A DNA stretch of 64,000 nt from CAJXSN01 sp947492235 (GTDB taxonomy: Bacteria > Pseudomonadota > Alphaproteobacteria > Sphingomonadales > Sphingomonadaceae). Position numbers and translations under genes: made by a program. Position 1 is the stretch's first letter. Each line of letters starts with the position of its first letter. Shown here one piece after another: positions 36,117 through 44,341 of this stretch. Location of the stretch: assembly GCF_042492175.1 (NCBI RefSeq), contig NZ_CP170453.1, positions 868,001 to 932,000 of the forward strand, written 5' to 3'. The notes beneath the pieces are model-generated. The model saw nothing but the letters and a program-made list of their open reading frames with translations. It did not search any database and was not told the origin of the DNA.

Positions 36117-37949
36117 ATGGCAAACCCAATGGGAGAGCGCCAACCCTTCGTGTTGCTGGACGATGCGCGTCCAGAGGGTGCTGCGGATGCGCAGCTGCTC
36201 ACAAACCCGCGCGCGCTGTTCGTGGCGCACCAGCCCGATCTGGTCGAGGCGGTGCTGGAACAGGCCCGCGCATCGCAGGCGCTCAATGGCGGGACGCTGG
36301 CGGGATATATCGCCTACGAGGCGGGGCTGGCGCTGGAGCCCAAGCTGATGCCCTTGGCGCAGGCGCGCAGCGGTGCGGCGGGTCCGCTGGTGTGGCTGGG
36401 TCTGTTCGAGAAATCCGAGACAATGCCCGCCGATGCTGTGCCTGCCTGGCTCGCGGCAGAGGCGGAGAGCGCAGGTGCGCCCGTATCGCTCGGTCCGCTG
36501 GAGCCGCAGGTTTCGCCCGGCGCGCATGGCGAGGCGTTCGAGCGGCTGAAAGGGGCCATTGCCGCAGGCGACATCTATCAGGCCAATCTGACCTTGCCGC
36601 TGACGGGGTCTTACCGGGGCGATCCGCTGGCGCTCTATGCCGCGCTGCGCCCGGCGGCGCAGGCCGGCTATGGCGGAGTGATCTTCGATGGCGGCGACTG
36701 GCTCCTCAGCCTGTCGCCCGAATTGTTCGTCTCGCTAAAAGACGGCACGGTGCGGGCCAAACCGATGAAAGGGACCCGTCCCCGCAGCGACGATCCCGAA
36801 ACCGATGCGGCACTGGCCGCAGAGCTGGAGACATCGGACAAGGAACGCGCCGAGAACCTGATGATCGTCGACCTGATGCGCAACGATCTCAGCCGCGTGT
36901 CGGATGCGGGCACGGTGAGCGTGGAAAACCCGTTCAAGGTGGAGCACTATCCCAGCGTCCACCAGATGGTGACGACAGTCACGGCGCGGTTGCAATCGGG
37001 CAGCGACATCTTCGATCTGGTGCGCGCGATCTTCCCCTGCGGCTCCATCACCGGCGCGCCGAAAATCCGGGCGATGGAGCTGATCAACGAGGTCGAACGG
37101 GATGCGCGCGGGGCCTATTGCGGGGCGATCGGGCGGATCGATGCTAGCGGGGATGCGGCCTTCAACGTGGCAATCCGGACGCTGCGCCTGTCGCCCATAG
37201 AGAACGGCCAGGGCCGCGCCGTGCTGGGCGTGGGCGCAGGGATCGTGGCCGATAGCGAGGCTCTGCCCGAATGGCGCGAGACCTTGCTGAAGGCGGGATT
37301 TGCGCGCGCCTCTGCTCCGGGCGCGAGCGTTGCGGGGTTCGACCTGATCGAGACGATGCATTTCGATCCCGACCACGGTATCGCACTGCTGGAACTGCAT
37401 CTGGAGCGCATGAAGGCAAGCGCGGCGGAGCTGGGCTTCACGTTTGACCGGCACGAAAGCCGCAACCGCATCCAGTCGCTGTGCTTCGATCTGGAGCAAG
37501 GCGCGAAGGTCCGTCTGCTGGCTTCACGATCGGGCGAGATTTCGTTGGAGGCTGCTCCCCTGCCTCCTGCTCCGGCAGCACCGCTCAAATGCATCATCCT
37601 GCCGCTGCCGGTCGATAGCCGCGACTGGCGGCTGCGGCACAAGACCACGGATCGCGGATTTTACGAGGCCGCGCGGGCCGCTGCGCTGGAGGCGGGCGCA
37701 CACGAAGCGCTGTTTATCCGCGACGATGGTCTACTGACAGAAGGGGCATGGACCAGCCTGTTTGTGCAGCAGGACGGGATGCTGGCCACCCCGCCGCTCG
37801 GGCTGGGCCTGCTGCCCGGTGTGCAGCGCGCGCATTTGCTGGCGACAGGCAAAGCGGTGGAGCGCGAGCTGCGCGTCACAGATCTCGAAGACGGTTTCCT
37901 GCTCGGCAATGCCGTTCGCGGGCTGATGCACGCGGAGCTAATGGTATGA
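36117..37949 (+). CDS. pabB: Aminodeoxychorismate synthase component I fused to 4-amino-4-deoxychorismate lyase
   Basis: Bifunctional protein of about 610 residues for p-aminobenzoate, the precursor of folate. Residues 1-390 are a PabB domain, with the chorismate-binding core GDIYQANLTLPL, KPMKGTRPR and FPCGSITGAPKIRAMEL. Residues about 400-610 are a class IV aminotransferase domain of the PabC type, ending GLLPGVQRAHLLATGKAV and containing the pyridoxal Lys in RHKTTDRGFY. Glutamine would be supplied by a separate PabA, not in the window. Upstream codons at 36090 are in frame; the ATG at 36117 seems best, though no clear ribosome site is visible. It overlaps the next gene by four bases. Confidence 0.9.
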   Translation: MANPMGERQPFVLLDDARPEGAADAQLLTNPRALFVAHQPDLVEAVLEQARASQALNGGTLAGYIAYEAGLALEPKLMPLAQARSGAAGPLVWLGLFEKSETMPADAVPAWLAAEAESAGAPVSLGPLEPQVSPGAHGEAFERLKGAIAAGDIYQANLTLPLTGSYRGDPLALYAALRPAAQAGYGGVIFDGGDWLLSLSPELFVSLKDGTVRAKPMKGTRPRSDDPETDAALAAELETSDKERAENLMIVDLMRNDLSRVSDAGTVSVENPFKVEHYPSVHQMVTTVTARLQSGSDIFDLVRAIFPCGSITGAPKIRAMELINEVERDARGAYCGAIGRIDASGDAAFNVAIRTLRLSPIENGQGRAVLGVGAGIVADSEALPEWRETLLKAGFARASAPGASVAGFDLIETMHFDPDHGIALLELHLERMKASAAELGFTFDRHESRNRIQSLCFDLEQGAKVRLLASRSGEISLEAAPLPPAPAAPLKCIILPLPVDSRDWRLRHKTTDRGFYEAARAAALEAGAHEALFIRDDGLLTEGAWTSLFVQQDGMLATPPLGLGLLPGVQRAHLLATGKAVERELRVTDLEDGFLLGNAVRGLMHAELMV

Positions 37950-38626
37950 TCGATATTCTGTTCGAAGACGGCGAAGCGCTGGTGATCGACAAGCCTTCAG
38001 GCCTGTCGATAGAGCGCCCGCGCAAGGGCGGCCCTTCTCTGGAGGACCATGTCGAGCAGTTGAAAATGGGTTTCCAACGCCCGCCTGTGCCGGTCCACCG
38101 GCTCGACACGGACACCAGCGGCTGCCTGCTGCTGGCGCGCAATCCGAAAGCTTTGAAGCGGTTCAATCGCGCATTCGAGGAACGCCTGCCGCAAAAGACC
38201 TATCTCGGCCTGCTCAGCGGGGTTCCGGCCGAAGCGGAAGGCGTGATCGAGCTGGCGCTGGCCAAGATCAGCAGCGCGGAAAAGGGCTGGCGGATGATTC
38301 CGGCGAGGAAGGGCAAACCTTCCCTGACGCATTGGCGGCTCGTGCGCGCGCTGGCGGGCGGCGGCGCTCTGGTGGAGTTCAAGCCCGAAACAGGCCGCAC
38401 CCACCAGATCCGCGTCCATGCTGCATCGGGCCTTGGCCTGCCGCTGCTGGGCGATCCGATTTACGGCGACAAGGCGAGCGGGCCGCGCACCATGCTCCAT
38501 GCCAGCGCGCTGACGATCCCGCGCGAAGGCAAGCCCGACATCGTCGCCGAAGCGCCAATGCCGCCCGATTTCGCGCGGCTTGCTGGCGAGACAAGTGAAG
38601 CCGCCAGCACAGAAGCCGATGGATGA
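37946..38626 (+). CDS. RluA-family pseudouridine synthase
   Basis: RNA-modifying enzyme of 226 residues that isomerises a uridine in rRNA or tRNA. The catalytic motif HRLDTDTSGCLLL puts the nucleophile at Asp54, and the later block GRTHQIRVHAASGLGLPLLGD is diagnostic for RluA relatives. It has no S4 domain at the N terminus, so it is a short member closer to RluA/TruC than to RluD. The target site cannot be told by sequence. The ATG overlaps the pabB stop by four bases (ATGA); the ORF is longer but that extension lies inside pabB. Confidence 0.92.
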   Translation: MIDILFEDGEALVIDKPSGLSIERPRKGGPSLEDHVEQLKMGFQRPPVPVHRLDTDTSGCLLLARNPKALKRFNRAFEERLPQKTYLGLLSGVPAEAEGVIELALAKISSAEKGWRMIPARKGKPSLTHWRLVRALAGGGALVEFKPETGRTHQIRVHAASGLGLPLLGDPIYGDKASGPRTMLHASALTIPREGKPDIVAEAPMPPDFARLAGETSEAASTEADG

Positions 38627-39038
38627 CACGCTGATCTCTCGCGCCAATGCTCTGGCGGAGGAGAGCTTTGTCGCCGGGTCCGGGCCGGGCGGCCAGAACG
38701 CCAACAAGGTCGCCACCGAAGTCCAACTGCGGGTCAATGCCTACAAACTGCGCCTGCCCCCGCCGGTCTTCGCCCGGCTCAGGCGGATTGCCGGGAGCAA
38801 GCTGACAGCGAGCGGAGACCTGCTGATTGTCGCCCGCAGCCACCGCACACAGGACGCCAATCGCAGCGAGGCGCGCGAGAAGCTCGCCGAAATTCTGGAA
38901 GAGGCCCACCGCCAGCCGAAAAAGCGCGCCAAGACCCGGCTCAACCGGGTCGGCAAGACCAAGCGCCTGAAGGCCAAGAAAGCGCGCGGCGAGGTGAAGG
39001 CCAAACGTGGCTCTGTGAAACCCGGCAGCGACTGGTAA
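38619..39038 (+). CDS. arfB: Alternative ribosome-rescue factor ArfB (peptidyl-tRNA hydrolase)
   Basis: Protein of 139 residues, the length of YaeJ/ArfB, that frees ribosomes stalled without a stop codon. The catalytic GGQ tripeptide lies at residues 24-26 in GSGPGGQNANK, and a long basic tail (about 100-139, rich in Lys and Arg such as KKRAKTRLNRVGKTKRLK) is the part that enters the empty mRNA channel. The ATG at 38619 gives an 8-base overlap with the rluA-like gene; the neighbouring ATG at 38623 is out of frame. Last gene of the pabB operon. Confidence 0.93.
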   Translation: MDDTLISRANALAEESFVAGSGPGGQNANKVATEVQLRVNAYKLRLPPPVFARLRRIAGSKLTASGDLLIVARSHRTQDANRSEAREKLAEILEEAHRQPKKRAKTRLNRVGKTKRLKAKKARGEVKAKRGSVKPGSDW

Positions 39039-39065
39039 AACCGGAGGCGGGACCAGCGTTTTGCC

Positions 39066-39093
39066 TTGACTCGGACGCGCGCATCGGTCAATT
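39066..39093 (+). promoter_or_regulatory. Possible rpmG promoter
   Basis: CTTGACT contains a good -35 hexamer (TTGACT, 39066-39071) and TCAATT 16 bases later is a weak -10. It is the only plausible promoter between the arfB stop and rpmG. It lies upstream of the terminator-like hairpin at 39107-39138, so a transcript from here would have to read through it. Confidence 0.35.
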
Positions 39094-39106
39094 GCGCGCC
39101 CGATGT

Positions 39107-39138
39107 GGCGGCGTGCGCAAGCGCCGCCTGTTTTATTT
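39107..39138 (+). terminator. Rho-independent terminator between arfB and rpmG
   Basis: Arms GGCGGCG (39107-39113) and CGCCGCC (39122-39128) pair fully around an eight-base loop, followed by TGTTTTATTTT. It can end the pabB-rluA-arfB transcript, or act as an attenuator in a leader of rpmG. Confidence 0.75.
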
Positions 39139-39186
39139 TGGCCCCGTGAACCTCGCGGTGCCCCACAGGAATTTTAGGAAACCACG

Positions 39187-39354
39187 ATGGCGAAGTCCGC
39201 AACCGTCAAGATCAAGCTCGTCTCGACCGCAGACACGGGCTTTTACTACGTGACGAAAAAGAACCCCCGCAACATCACCGAGAAGATGGTGTTCAAGAAG
39301 TACGATCCCGTCGCGCGCAAGCACGTCGAGTTCAAGGAAGCCAAAATCAAGTAA
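39187..39354 (+). CDS. rpmG: 50S ribosomal protein L33
   Basis: Ribosomal protein of 55 residues. The sequence MAKSATVKIKLVSTADTGFY is characteristic of L33, followed by YVTKKNPRN and the C-terminal KKYDPVARKHVEFKEAKIK. It contains no cysteine, so it is the zinc-free form that bacteria use when zinc is scarce or as their only copy. AGGAAA lies 7 bases before the ATG. It is alone between arfB and lolA; see the terminator-like hairpin in its leader. Confidence 0.97.
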   Translation: MAKSATVKIKLVSTADTGFYYVTKKNPRNITEKMVFKKYDPVARKHVEFKEAKIK

Positions 39355-39446
39355 GCTTCGAGTTCATCTATCTGGCGACTTTCCTGAACAGCGGGATCGA
39401 TCGTTGGTCAGTGACAGTTCAGCGCTTCGCGGGTAATCGTCGCCGC

Positions 39447-40109
39447 ATGAACATCAAATCTCTTATCGCCAAGCCTGCCGGTGTTGCCTTTGCGGCTGCA
39501 CTGGCTGTCGGCTTGCCCGCCGCCGCGCTGATTGCGCCCGCTACCCCTGTATTCGCACAGGCTGGACAGCTCGACAGCGCTGTCGCCGCGCTGCGCGGTA
39601 TCAGCACGATGCGCGCCGATTTCACCCAGACCGACCGCAAGGGCCAGAGCATTGGCGGCGTGATGACGCTGAAGCGCCCCGGCAAGATCCGCTTCGAATA
39701 TGAAAAGGGCGTGCCGCTGCTGGTCGTTTCCAACGGCAAGTCGCTGACGCTGGTCGATTACGAGGTGAATCAGGTCCAGCGCTGGCCGATCAGCAACTCG
39801 CCGCTCGGCGCGCTGCTCGATCCCAATCGCGATGTGAAGAAATACGGCAAGCTGATGCCGACCAGCAATCCCAATGTGATGAGCGTGGAAGTGCGCGACC
39901 CGAAGCGCCCGGAATTTGGCGTCATCACGCTGGTGTTCACGAAGAACTCCAGTGCACCCGGCGGGTGGCAATTGACCAATTGGGTCGCTCTCGACGCACA
40001 AAACAATCGCACGACGGTGCGTCTGCGCAATCAACGCTATGGCGTGTCGGTATCCGACTCGGCGTTCACCTATAAGGATCCGCGCCGCAGCGGTCGTCGC
40101 ACGCGCTGA
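39447..40109 (+). CDS. lolA: Outer-membrane lipoprotein carrier protein LolA
   Basis: Periplasmic shuttle of about 220 residues that takes lipoproteins from LolCDE to the outer membrane. A signal peptide (about 1-36) ends in TPVFAQ. The mature part has the LolA start STMRADFTQTDRKGQSIGGVM and the hydrophobic cavity strands (GKIRFEYEKGVPLLVV and the FGVITLVF region). A GTG at 39411 is an upstream in-frame start, but the ATG at 39447 directly opens the signal peptide. It fits with lgt, which makes its cargo. Confidence 0.88.
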   Translation: MNIKSLIAKPAGVAFAAALAVGLPAAALIAPATPVFAQAGQLDSAVAALRGISTMRADFTQTDRKGQSIGGVMTLKRPGKIRFEYEKGVPLLVVSNGKSLTLVDYEVNQVQRWPISNSPLGALLDPNRDVKKYGKLMPTSNPNVMSVEVRDPKRPEFGVITLVFTKNSSAPGGWQLTNWVALDAQNNRTTVRLRNQRYGVSVSDSAFTYKDPRRSGRRTR

Positions 40110-40198
40110 ACGCTTCGTCGCCGGATTGCCCCGCTTCTGCGACAATTCGCGACATGCCGTTCACCTAACGGAAAGCGCGGGGGTCATAGTATCATACT

Positions 40199-40325
40199 TG
40201 TAAAGCGGCGGAGAGACGGGTTTCCCCCCTGTTGCCCTGTCCCTCGGATTGGCCGCTTTGCACCAAGCGTGACGAACGCTGAAACGGAAACCCTCGCACC
40301 ACTGCCCCCGGTGCGGGGGTTTTTT
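40199..40325 (+). ncRNA. Candidate structured small RNA between lolA and phoA
   Basis: A segment of about 127 bases folds in three parts. The first helix pairs 40199-40209 with 40252-40262 (11 pairs), continuing into a second helix 40211-40220 with 40236-40245 (9 pairs plus one A-C mismatch). A 5-pair hairpin follows (AGCGT/ACGCT, 40266-40280), then a terminator at 40291-40325. TATCAT at 40190-40195 is a possible -10. No ORF covers it, and lolA ends 90 bases earlier. I do not recognise the family; it is not 6S, SRP or RNase P RNA. Confidence 0.5.
40291..40325 (+). terminator. Rho-independent terminator after lolA / the candidate small RNA
   Basis: Arms CCCTCGCACC and GGTGCGGGGG (40291-40300 and 40310-40319) pair with one T-G wobble, followed by six T. 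It ends transcripts from the plus strand before the convergent phoA gene. The gap 40110-40369 contains no protein gene. Confidence 0.9.
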
Positions 40326-40369
40326 CGTTTTCGGGCTCCGGTTTTGGTTGGGGACGCTATTCGGCCACT

Positions 40370-41791
40370 CTATTCCTCAGGCCAGCCAAACGCGCTGCGG
40401 ATGATGTGATAGATGCGGTTCTGCTCGATCACACCGCGCACACCGTCCGCTCCGGGGCCCGAGCCATAGAGCGCGACATCCTCACCCGCATGGGTTTCAG
40501 AGCCAGTGGGAATGGCGGCCTGCTGCTGCGCCATGACGCCGGTTTCAGGAATCTCCCGCTCGCCCGAAATGGCGCCCGGTCCATTGGCATAACCCAGCGT
40601 GGTGTAAGGCTTGCCGTCCTCCGCCAAAACCAGTTCACCCTCTCCGCTGCCCGAATCGGGCGGGGATACGACATGGCCGAGGATCGGATTGCCGCGCTGC
40701 GGATACCCGGCAATCGTGAACACATGGCTGTGATCGGCGGTGACCATGATCAGCGTCTCTGCCGGGTCGGTATTGTCGATGGCGTGCTGGATGGCCCGGG
40801 CGAACTCGACAGCTTCTTCCAAGGCGACGCCCGCGCGCCCCCAGTGGTGCGCGTGGTCGATCCGTCCGCTTTCTACCATCAGATAATAGCCATCTGGATC
40901 GCCACCCAGCCGGCGAATCGCATCCGCGGTCATCTCGGTCAGGGTCGGCTCGGTGGAGGCGCCCTCGCGCTCTGCCATGTAGGTCATGTGGCTGGCCGAG
41001 AAGAGGCCCAGCACCGGCGCATCGGCGGGTGCAGCGGCCATTTCCGCAGCGGTGCGTGCAACGGTTCCGCCGGTCCTTGCTGCCCAATCGGATGGCAGAT
41101 CGGCCGATGCCACCCCGCGCCTGCCGCCGCTATCAGCCCCGTAGAAGGCTACACTGCCGCCGCCCAGAGCCACATCGAAATCGGCTTCGACCAGCTGGGT
41201 GGCGATGTCCCGGCATCCAAAGCCTGCCTGCGCATCAGGGAAGGCGGCGTCCGCTTCCCAATCGCGGCTCGTGCTGCGCGCATAGACCGAGGCAGGCGTG
41301 GCGTGGGTCAGCCGCGCCGTGCTAACGATACCCAGCGCGAGCCCGCGCTCTTTTGCTTCCTCGCCCAGCAGCGGCAGCGCATGATCGGCAGCCGTCCGGC
41401 AATCGCCCTTGTCCGCACCCGGCCCCACGCCCAGCATCCCGATGCGAGTCTTCACCCCCGAATGCATCGCCGTGGCGGTGCCCGCGCTGTCGGGAACCTG
41501 CGCATCGGTGTTGTAGGTCTTGACCAGCGCCACGTTCTCGAACCGCTCGAACGGCAGGACATATTCCTCGCCCGTCTGGCCCAGTTTCTGCCCGGCATAA
41601 ATGCGCGCGGCGGTGATGGTGCTGATGCCCATGCCGTCCCCGATGAACAGGATCACGTTTTTGGCTTTGTCAGCCTCTGGCGGCTGGACAGGTGCTGTGG
41701 CCATCGGTGCTGCGTCCTCCTGAGCATAAGTCGCACAGGCCGCCAGCGGCAGAAATGCAGTGAGAGCGAGAACGGAAAGGGCGCGGCGCAT
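40370..41791 (-). CDS. phoA: Alkaline phosphatase, PhoA family
   Basis: Phosphomonoesterase of 473 residues that frees phosphate from organic esters outside the cytoplasm. A lipoprotein-like signal ends in LAACATYAQ, so it may be anchored. The metal and active-site motifs are intact: VILFIGDGMG near 46 with Asp, the nucleophile Ser in DSAGTATAMHSG near 102, the VESGRIDHAHH block with metal ligands, and ADHSHVFTIAG. No convincing Pho box was found upstream, although other phosphate genes in the window have one. It converges with the plus-strand terminator. Confidence 0.93.
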   Translation of the reverse strand: MRRALSVLALTAFLPLAACATYAQEDAAPMATAPVQPPEADKAKNVILFIGDGMGISTITAARIYAGQKLGQTGEEYVLPFERFENVALVKTYNTDAQVPDSAGTATAMHSGVKTRIGMLGVGPGADKGDCRTAADHALPLLGEEAKERGLALGIVSTARLTHATPASVYARSTSRDWEADAAFPDAQAGFGCRDIATQLVEADFDVALGGGSVAFYGADSGGRRGVASADLPSDWAARTGGTVARTAAEMAAAPADAPVLGLFSASHMTYMAEREGASTEPTLTEMTADAIRRLGGDPDGYYLMVESGRIDHAHHWGRAGVALEEAVEFARAIQHAIDNTDPAETLIMVTADHSHVFTIAGYPQRGNPILGHVVSPPDSGSGEGELVLAEDGKPYTTLGYANGPGAISGEREIPETGVMAQQQAAIPTGSETHAGEDVALYGSGPGADGVRGVIEQNRIYHIIRSAFGWPEE

Positions 41792-41905
41792 GAACAGTCT
41801 CCTTGATCAGCCTGTTCCTAAACGATGGCGCAGCAATATGACGAGGGCGAGAAACGTCTTTTGCGCGGGTTGCCGCAGAGACGCGCGCGGCCTATCTGCG
41901 GCCCC

Positions 41906-42715
41906 ATGCTGTCCGTCACCACCTGGAACATCAATTCCGTCCGCTTGCGGATGCCGATTGTCGAGAAATTCATCGCGTCCCACGCGCCCGACATCCTCTG
42001 CCTGCAAGAGATCAAATGCCAGGAACACCAGTTCCCCTACGAGGCGTTCCGCGCGCTGGGCTACGAACATTTCGCGGTGCACGGGCAGAAGGGGTATCAC
42101 GGCGTCGCCACGGTCGGCAAAGTGCCTTTCATCGAGTTTTCGCGCCACGATTGGCAGGACAATGGCGAGGCGCGTCATGTTGGCGTGCAGCTAAGCGATG
42201 GCGCTGGCAGCAAGGGCGGCGCGGGCACCGTCATCGAGAACGTCTATGTCCCCGCTGGCGGTGATATCCCGGATCGCGAGCAGAACCCCAAATTCGGCCA
42301 GAAGCTCGATTTTCTCGAGCGGATGACGCGCTGGGCGGAAACAATCGACAGCCCCACGTTGATCGTTGGCGATTTCAACATCGCCCCGCTGGAAAGCGAT
42401 GTGTGGAGCCACAAGCAGCTGCTGAAAGTCGTCAGCCACACGCCGCTGGAGGTGGAAACACTCCAAGGCTTCATGGATGCGCATGGCTGGAAGGATATCG
42501 GGCGGGAACACATTGCTGCGCCGGAGCGGTATTATTCCTGGTGGAGCTATCGCAGCAAAGACTGGCGGAAGGGCGATCGCGGGCGGCGGCTCGATCATAT
42601 GTGGGCCAGCCCGCAGCTCGCGGCGCAGGCCACCGGGCACAGCGTGTATGAAGATGCCCGCGACTGGGAGAAGCCGAGCGACCACGTGCCGCTGACGACG
42701 GAGTTTTCTTTCTGA
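41906..42715 (+). CDS. xth: Exodeoxyribonuclease III / AP endonuclease
   Basis: DNA-repair enzyme of 269 residues that nicks at abasic sites and trims 3' blocks. Catalytic motifs of the exonuclease III fold are all there: WNINSVR, LCLQEIKC (metal Glu near 34), NVYVPAGG, GDFNIAPL near 155, RLDHMWAS and the closing SDHVPLT (Asp and His near 260). The frame is open from 41825; the ATG at 41906 starts the conserved LSVTTWNIN, and the extra residues are unlike the family. The downstream ribA may start inside this stop codon (see findings). Confidence 0.93.
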   Translation: MLSVTTWNINSVRLRMPIVEKFIASHAPDILCLQEIKCQEHQFPYEAFRALGYEHFAVHGQKGYHGVATVGKVPFIEFSRHDWQDNGEARHVGVQLSDGAGSKGGAGTVIENVYVPAGGDIPDREQNPKFGQKLDFLERMTRWAETIDSPTLIVGDFNIAPLESDVWSHKQLLKVVSHTPLEVETLQGFMDAHGWKDIGREHIAAPERYYSWWSYRSKDWRKGDRGRRLDHMWASPQLAAQATGHSVYEDARDWEKPSDHVPLTTEFSF

Positions 42716-42759
42716 GCGCTGGCGCGCCTTCTGGAAACCAGCCGTCACCGGCACGCCGC

Positions 42760-43821
42760 GTGGCGCAGGCGGTCGATGCGCTGCGCCATGGCTGGCCGCT
42801 CGAAATCGATCCGGGGAGCGGTGGGACACTGATTCTCCAGCCGATTGAAACAGCGGCAGTCAGCGATCTGCAATCGGATCGCTTGCTGATCTCTGCCGCG
42901 CGCGCTGCGACGCTCAAACTGCCCAATCAGCGCGAGGCTGCTGTGCCCTATGCTCCGGTGCTGATCCGGGGTGCTGACGGGTTTACGCTGAGCGATGCGA
43001 TGGCAGTGGCCGACCCCGCACTCGACCTCGCCAGGCCGATGAAAGGCCCGTTCCGCGCCGATCCGCTGGAGTGGGCCGAGACTGCACAGGCGGTGCTGGA
43101 ACTCGCGCGGATCGCAGGCATTCTGCCGGCCTTCATGGTCGCGCCCGCTAATGCGGGCGAAGCGCAGCCCTTCGCGCCGGCCGATCTGGAGGCGTGGAGC
43201 GATCCCGCACAGCTCTCGATTGCCACCCGCGCGCGGCTGCCGATTGCCGCGACACAGGAACAGGACGAACCGAGCGAGATTGTGGTCTTCCGCAAGGCCG
43301 ACGACATGCGCGAGCATTGCGCGCTGATCATCGGTAAGCAAATGGCTGGCACCACCCCGCTCGTACGCCTGCATTCGGAATGCCTGACGGGTGACATTCT
43401 CGGCAGCCTGAAATGCGATTGCGGACCACAACTGGACGCCGCGCTGCATGCCATGGCGCAAGAGGCTGACCGCGGCGGATACGGCGTGCTGCTGTATATG
43501 CGGCAGGAGGGGCGCGGCATCGGGCTGGTCAACAAGATGCGTGCTTACCGCCTGCAGGATCAGGGCTTCGACACGGTGGAGGCCAACGAGCGGCTGGGAC
43601 TGCCCGACGAGTCGCGCGATTTCGCCACAGCGGCCCGAATGCTGGCTTTATTGGGGATTGACCGTATCCGACTGATGACCAACAACCCGCGCAAGGTCAC
43701 GGCCTTGGAACAAGAAGGCATCAACATTGCCCAGCGGGTCGCGCATCAATTGCCCGACAATCCACATAACGCGCGCTATTTGGCGACGAAGCGCGATCGA
43801 TCGGGACATTTGCTCGAATGA
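42760..43821 (+). CDS. ribA: GTP cyclohydrolase II
   Basis: First enzyme of riboflavin synthesis, turning GTP into the diaminopyrimidine precursor. The C-terminal half (about 170-353) holds the zinc site in HSECLTGDILGSLKCDCG, the RQEGRGIGLVNKM motif and MTNNPRKV. The first 160 residues are an extra domain that does not look like a working RibB: no DHBP-synthase acidic motif is seen. The listed start is GTG 42760, the first ordinary start codon in frame, but it has no ribosome site. GGAG 8 bases before CTG 42712, which overlaps the xth stop as CTGA, suggests a longer product of 369 residues. Confidence 0.88.
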   Translation: MAQAVDALRHGWPLEIDPGSGGTLILQPIETAAVSDLQSDRLLISAARAATLKLPNQREAAVPYAPVLIRGADGFTLSDAMAVADPALDLARPMKGPFRADPLEWAETAQAVLELARIAGILPAFMVAPANAGEAQPFAPADLEAWSDPAQLSIATRARLPIAATQEQDEPSEIVVFRKADDMREHCALIIGKQMAGTTPLVRLHSECLTGDILGSLKCDCGPQLDAALHAMAQEADRGGYGVLLYMRQEGRGIGLVNKMRAYRLQDQGFDTVEANERLGLPDESRDFATAARMLALLGIDRIRLMTNNPRKVTALEQEGINIAQRVAHQLPDNPHNARYLATKRDRSGHLLE

Positions 43822-44330
43822 ACATAACGATCCGCAGCGAGGAACCCGGGGATATTCCGTCGATCGCTGCGCTCGCCAAGGTTTCCGACCGGGACGAGAA
43901 GCGGCCCGGCCCCCGCCACCATGAGATTATCGACGGCCTGCGCGCGGATGAGCAACTGTGGCTGTCGCTGGTCGCGGTGAATATGGATCAGGCGGTCATC
44001 GGTCATATCGGATTGGCCGAGGTTGCGATGCCGGACGGTGCGCGCGGATGGTACGCGGTTGCGCCCGTTTCGGTCATGCCGACACGTCAAAGCACCGGAA
44101 TCGGCGGCGCGCTGGTCAACGCTGCGGTCACAGAAGCGCGCAATGCCGGTGCCAGGGGGCTGATGGTCATCGGCCGCCCCGAATTGTCGGCCCGGTTCGG
44201 CTGCGCACCGGATCCGAGGCTAAGCGTGGCTAAGGTCGAGCCGGAGCGTTTTCAGATATTTCCTTTCTCCGGGGACGTGCCGACAGGCGTGGTGGTCTAT
44301 CCCGCCGCCTTCGGTCATGCGACAGGCTGA
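43818..44330 (+). CDS. GNAT family N-acetyltransferase (first of a pair)
   Basis: Acetyl-CoA dependent transferase of 170 residues. It starts ITIRSEEPGDIPSIAALA, has the core strand LVAVNMDQAVIGHIGLAEV and the acetyl-CoA loop TRQSTGIGGALVNAAV (R/Q-x-x-G-x-G/A form with S-T-G-I-G-G). The substrate is unknown. It resembles its downstream neighbour in order of motifs, so the two probably arose by duplication, and this copy is more diverged. The start overlaps the ribA stop by four bases (ATGA). Confidence 0.88.
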   Translation: MNITIRSEEPGDIPSIAALAKVSDRDEKRPGPRHHEIIDGLRADEQLWLSLVAVNMDQAVIGHIGLAEVAMPDGARGWYAVAPVSVMPTRQSTGIGGALVNAAVTEARNAGARGLMVIGRPELSARFGCAPDPRLSVAKVEPERFQIFPFSGDVPTGVVVYPAAFGHATG

Positions 44331-44341
44331 GGGAGCGCAAC

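Noticed and set aside
38623..38626. ATG overlapping the rluA-like stop as ATGA, taken as arfB start
   Set aside because: It is out of frame with the GGQ protein; the correct start is 38619.
41827..41844. Possible Pho box before phoA
   Set aside because: Only one of two half-sites resembles the consensus (TCGTCAT, then CTGCGCC), so I do not call it.
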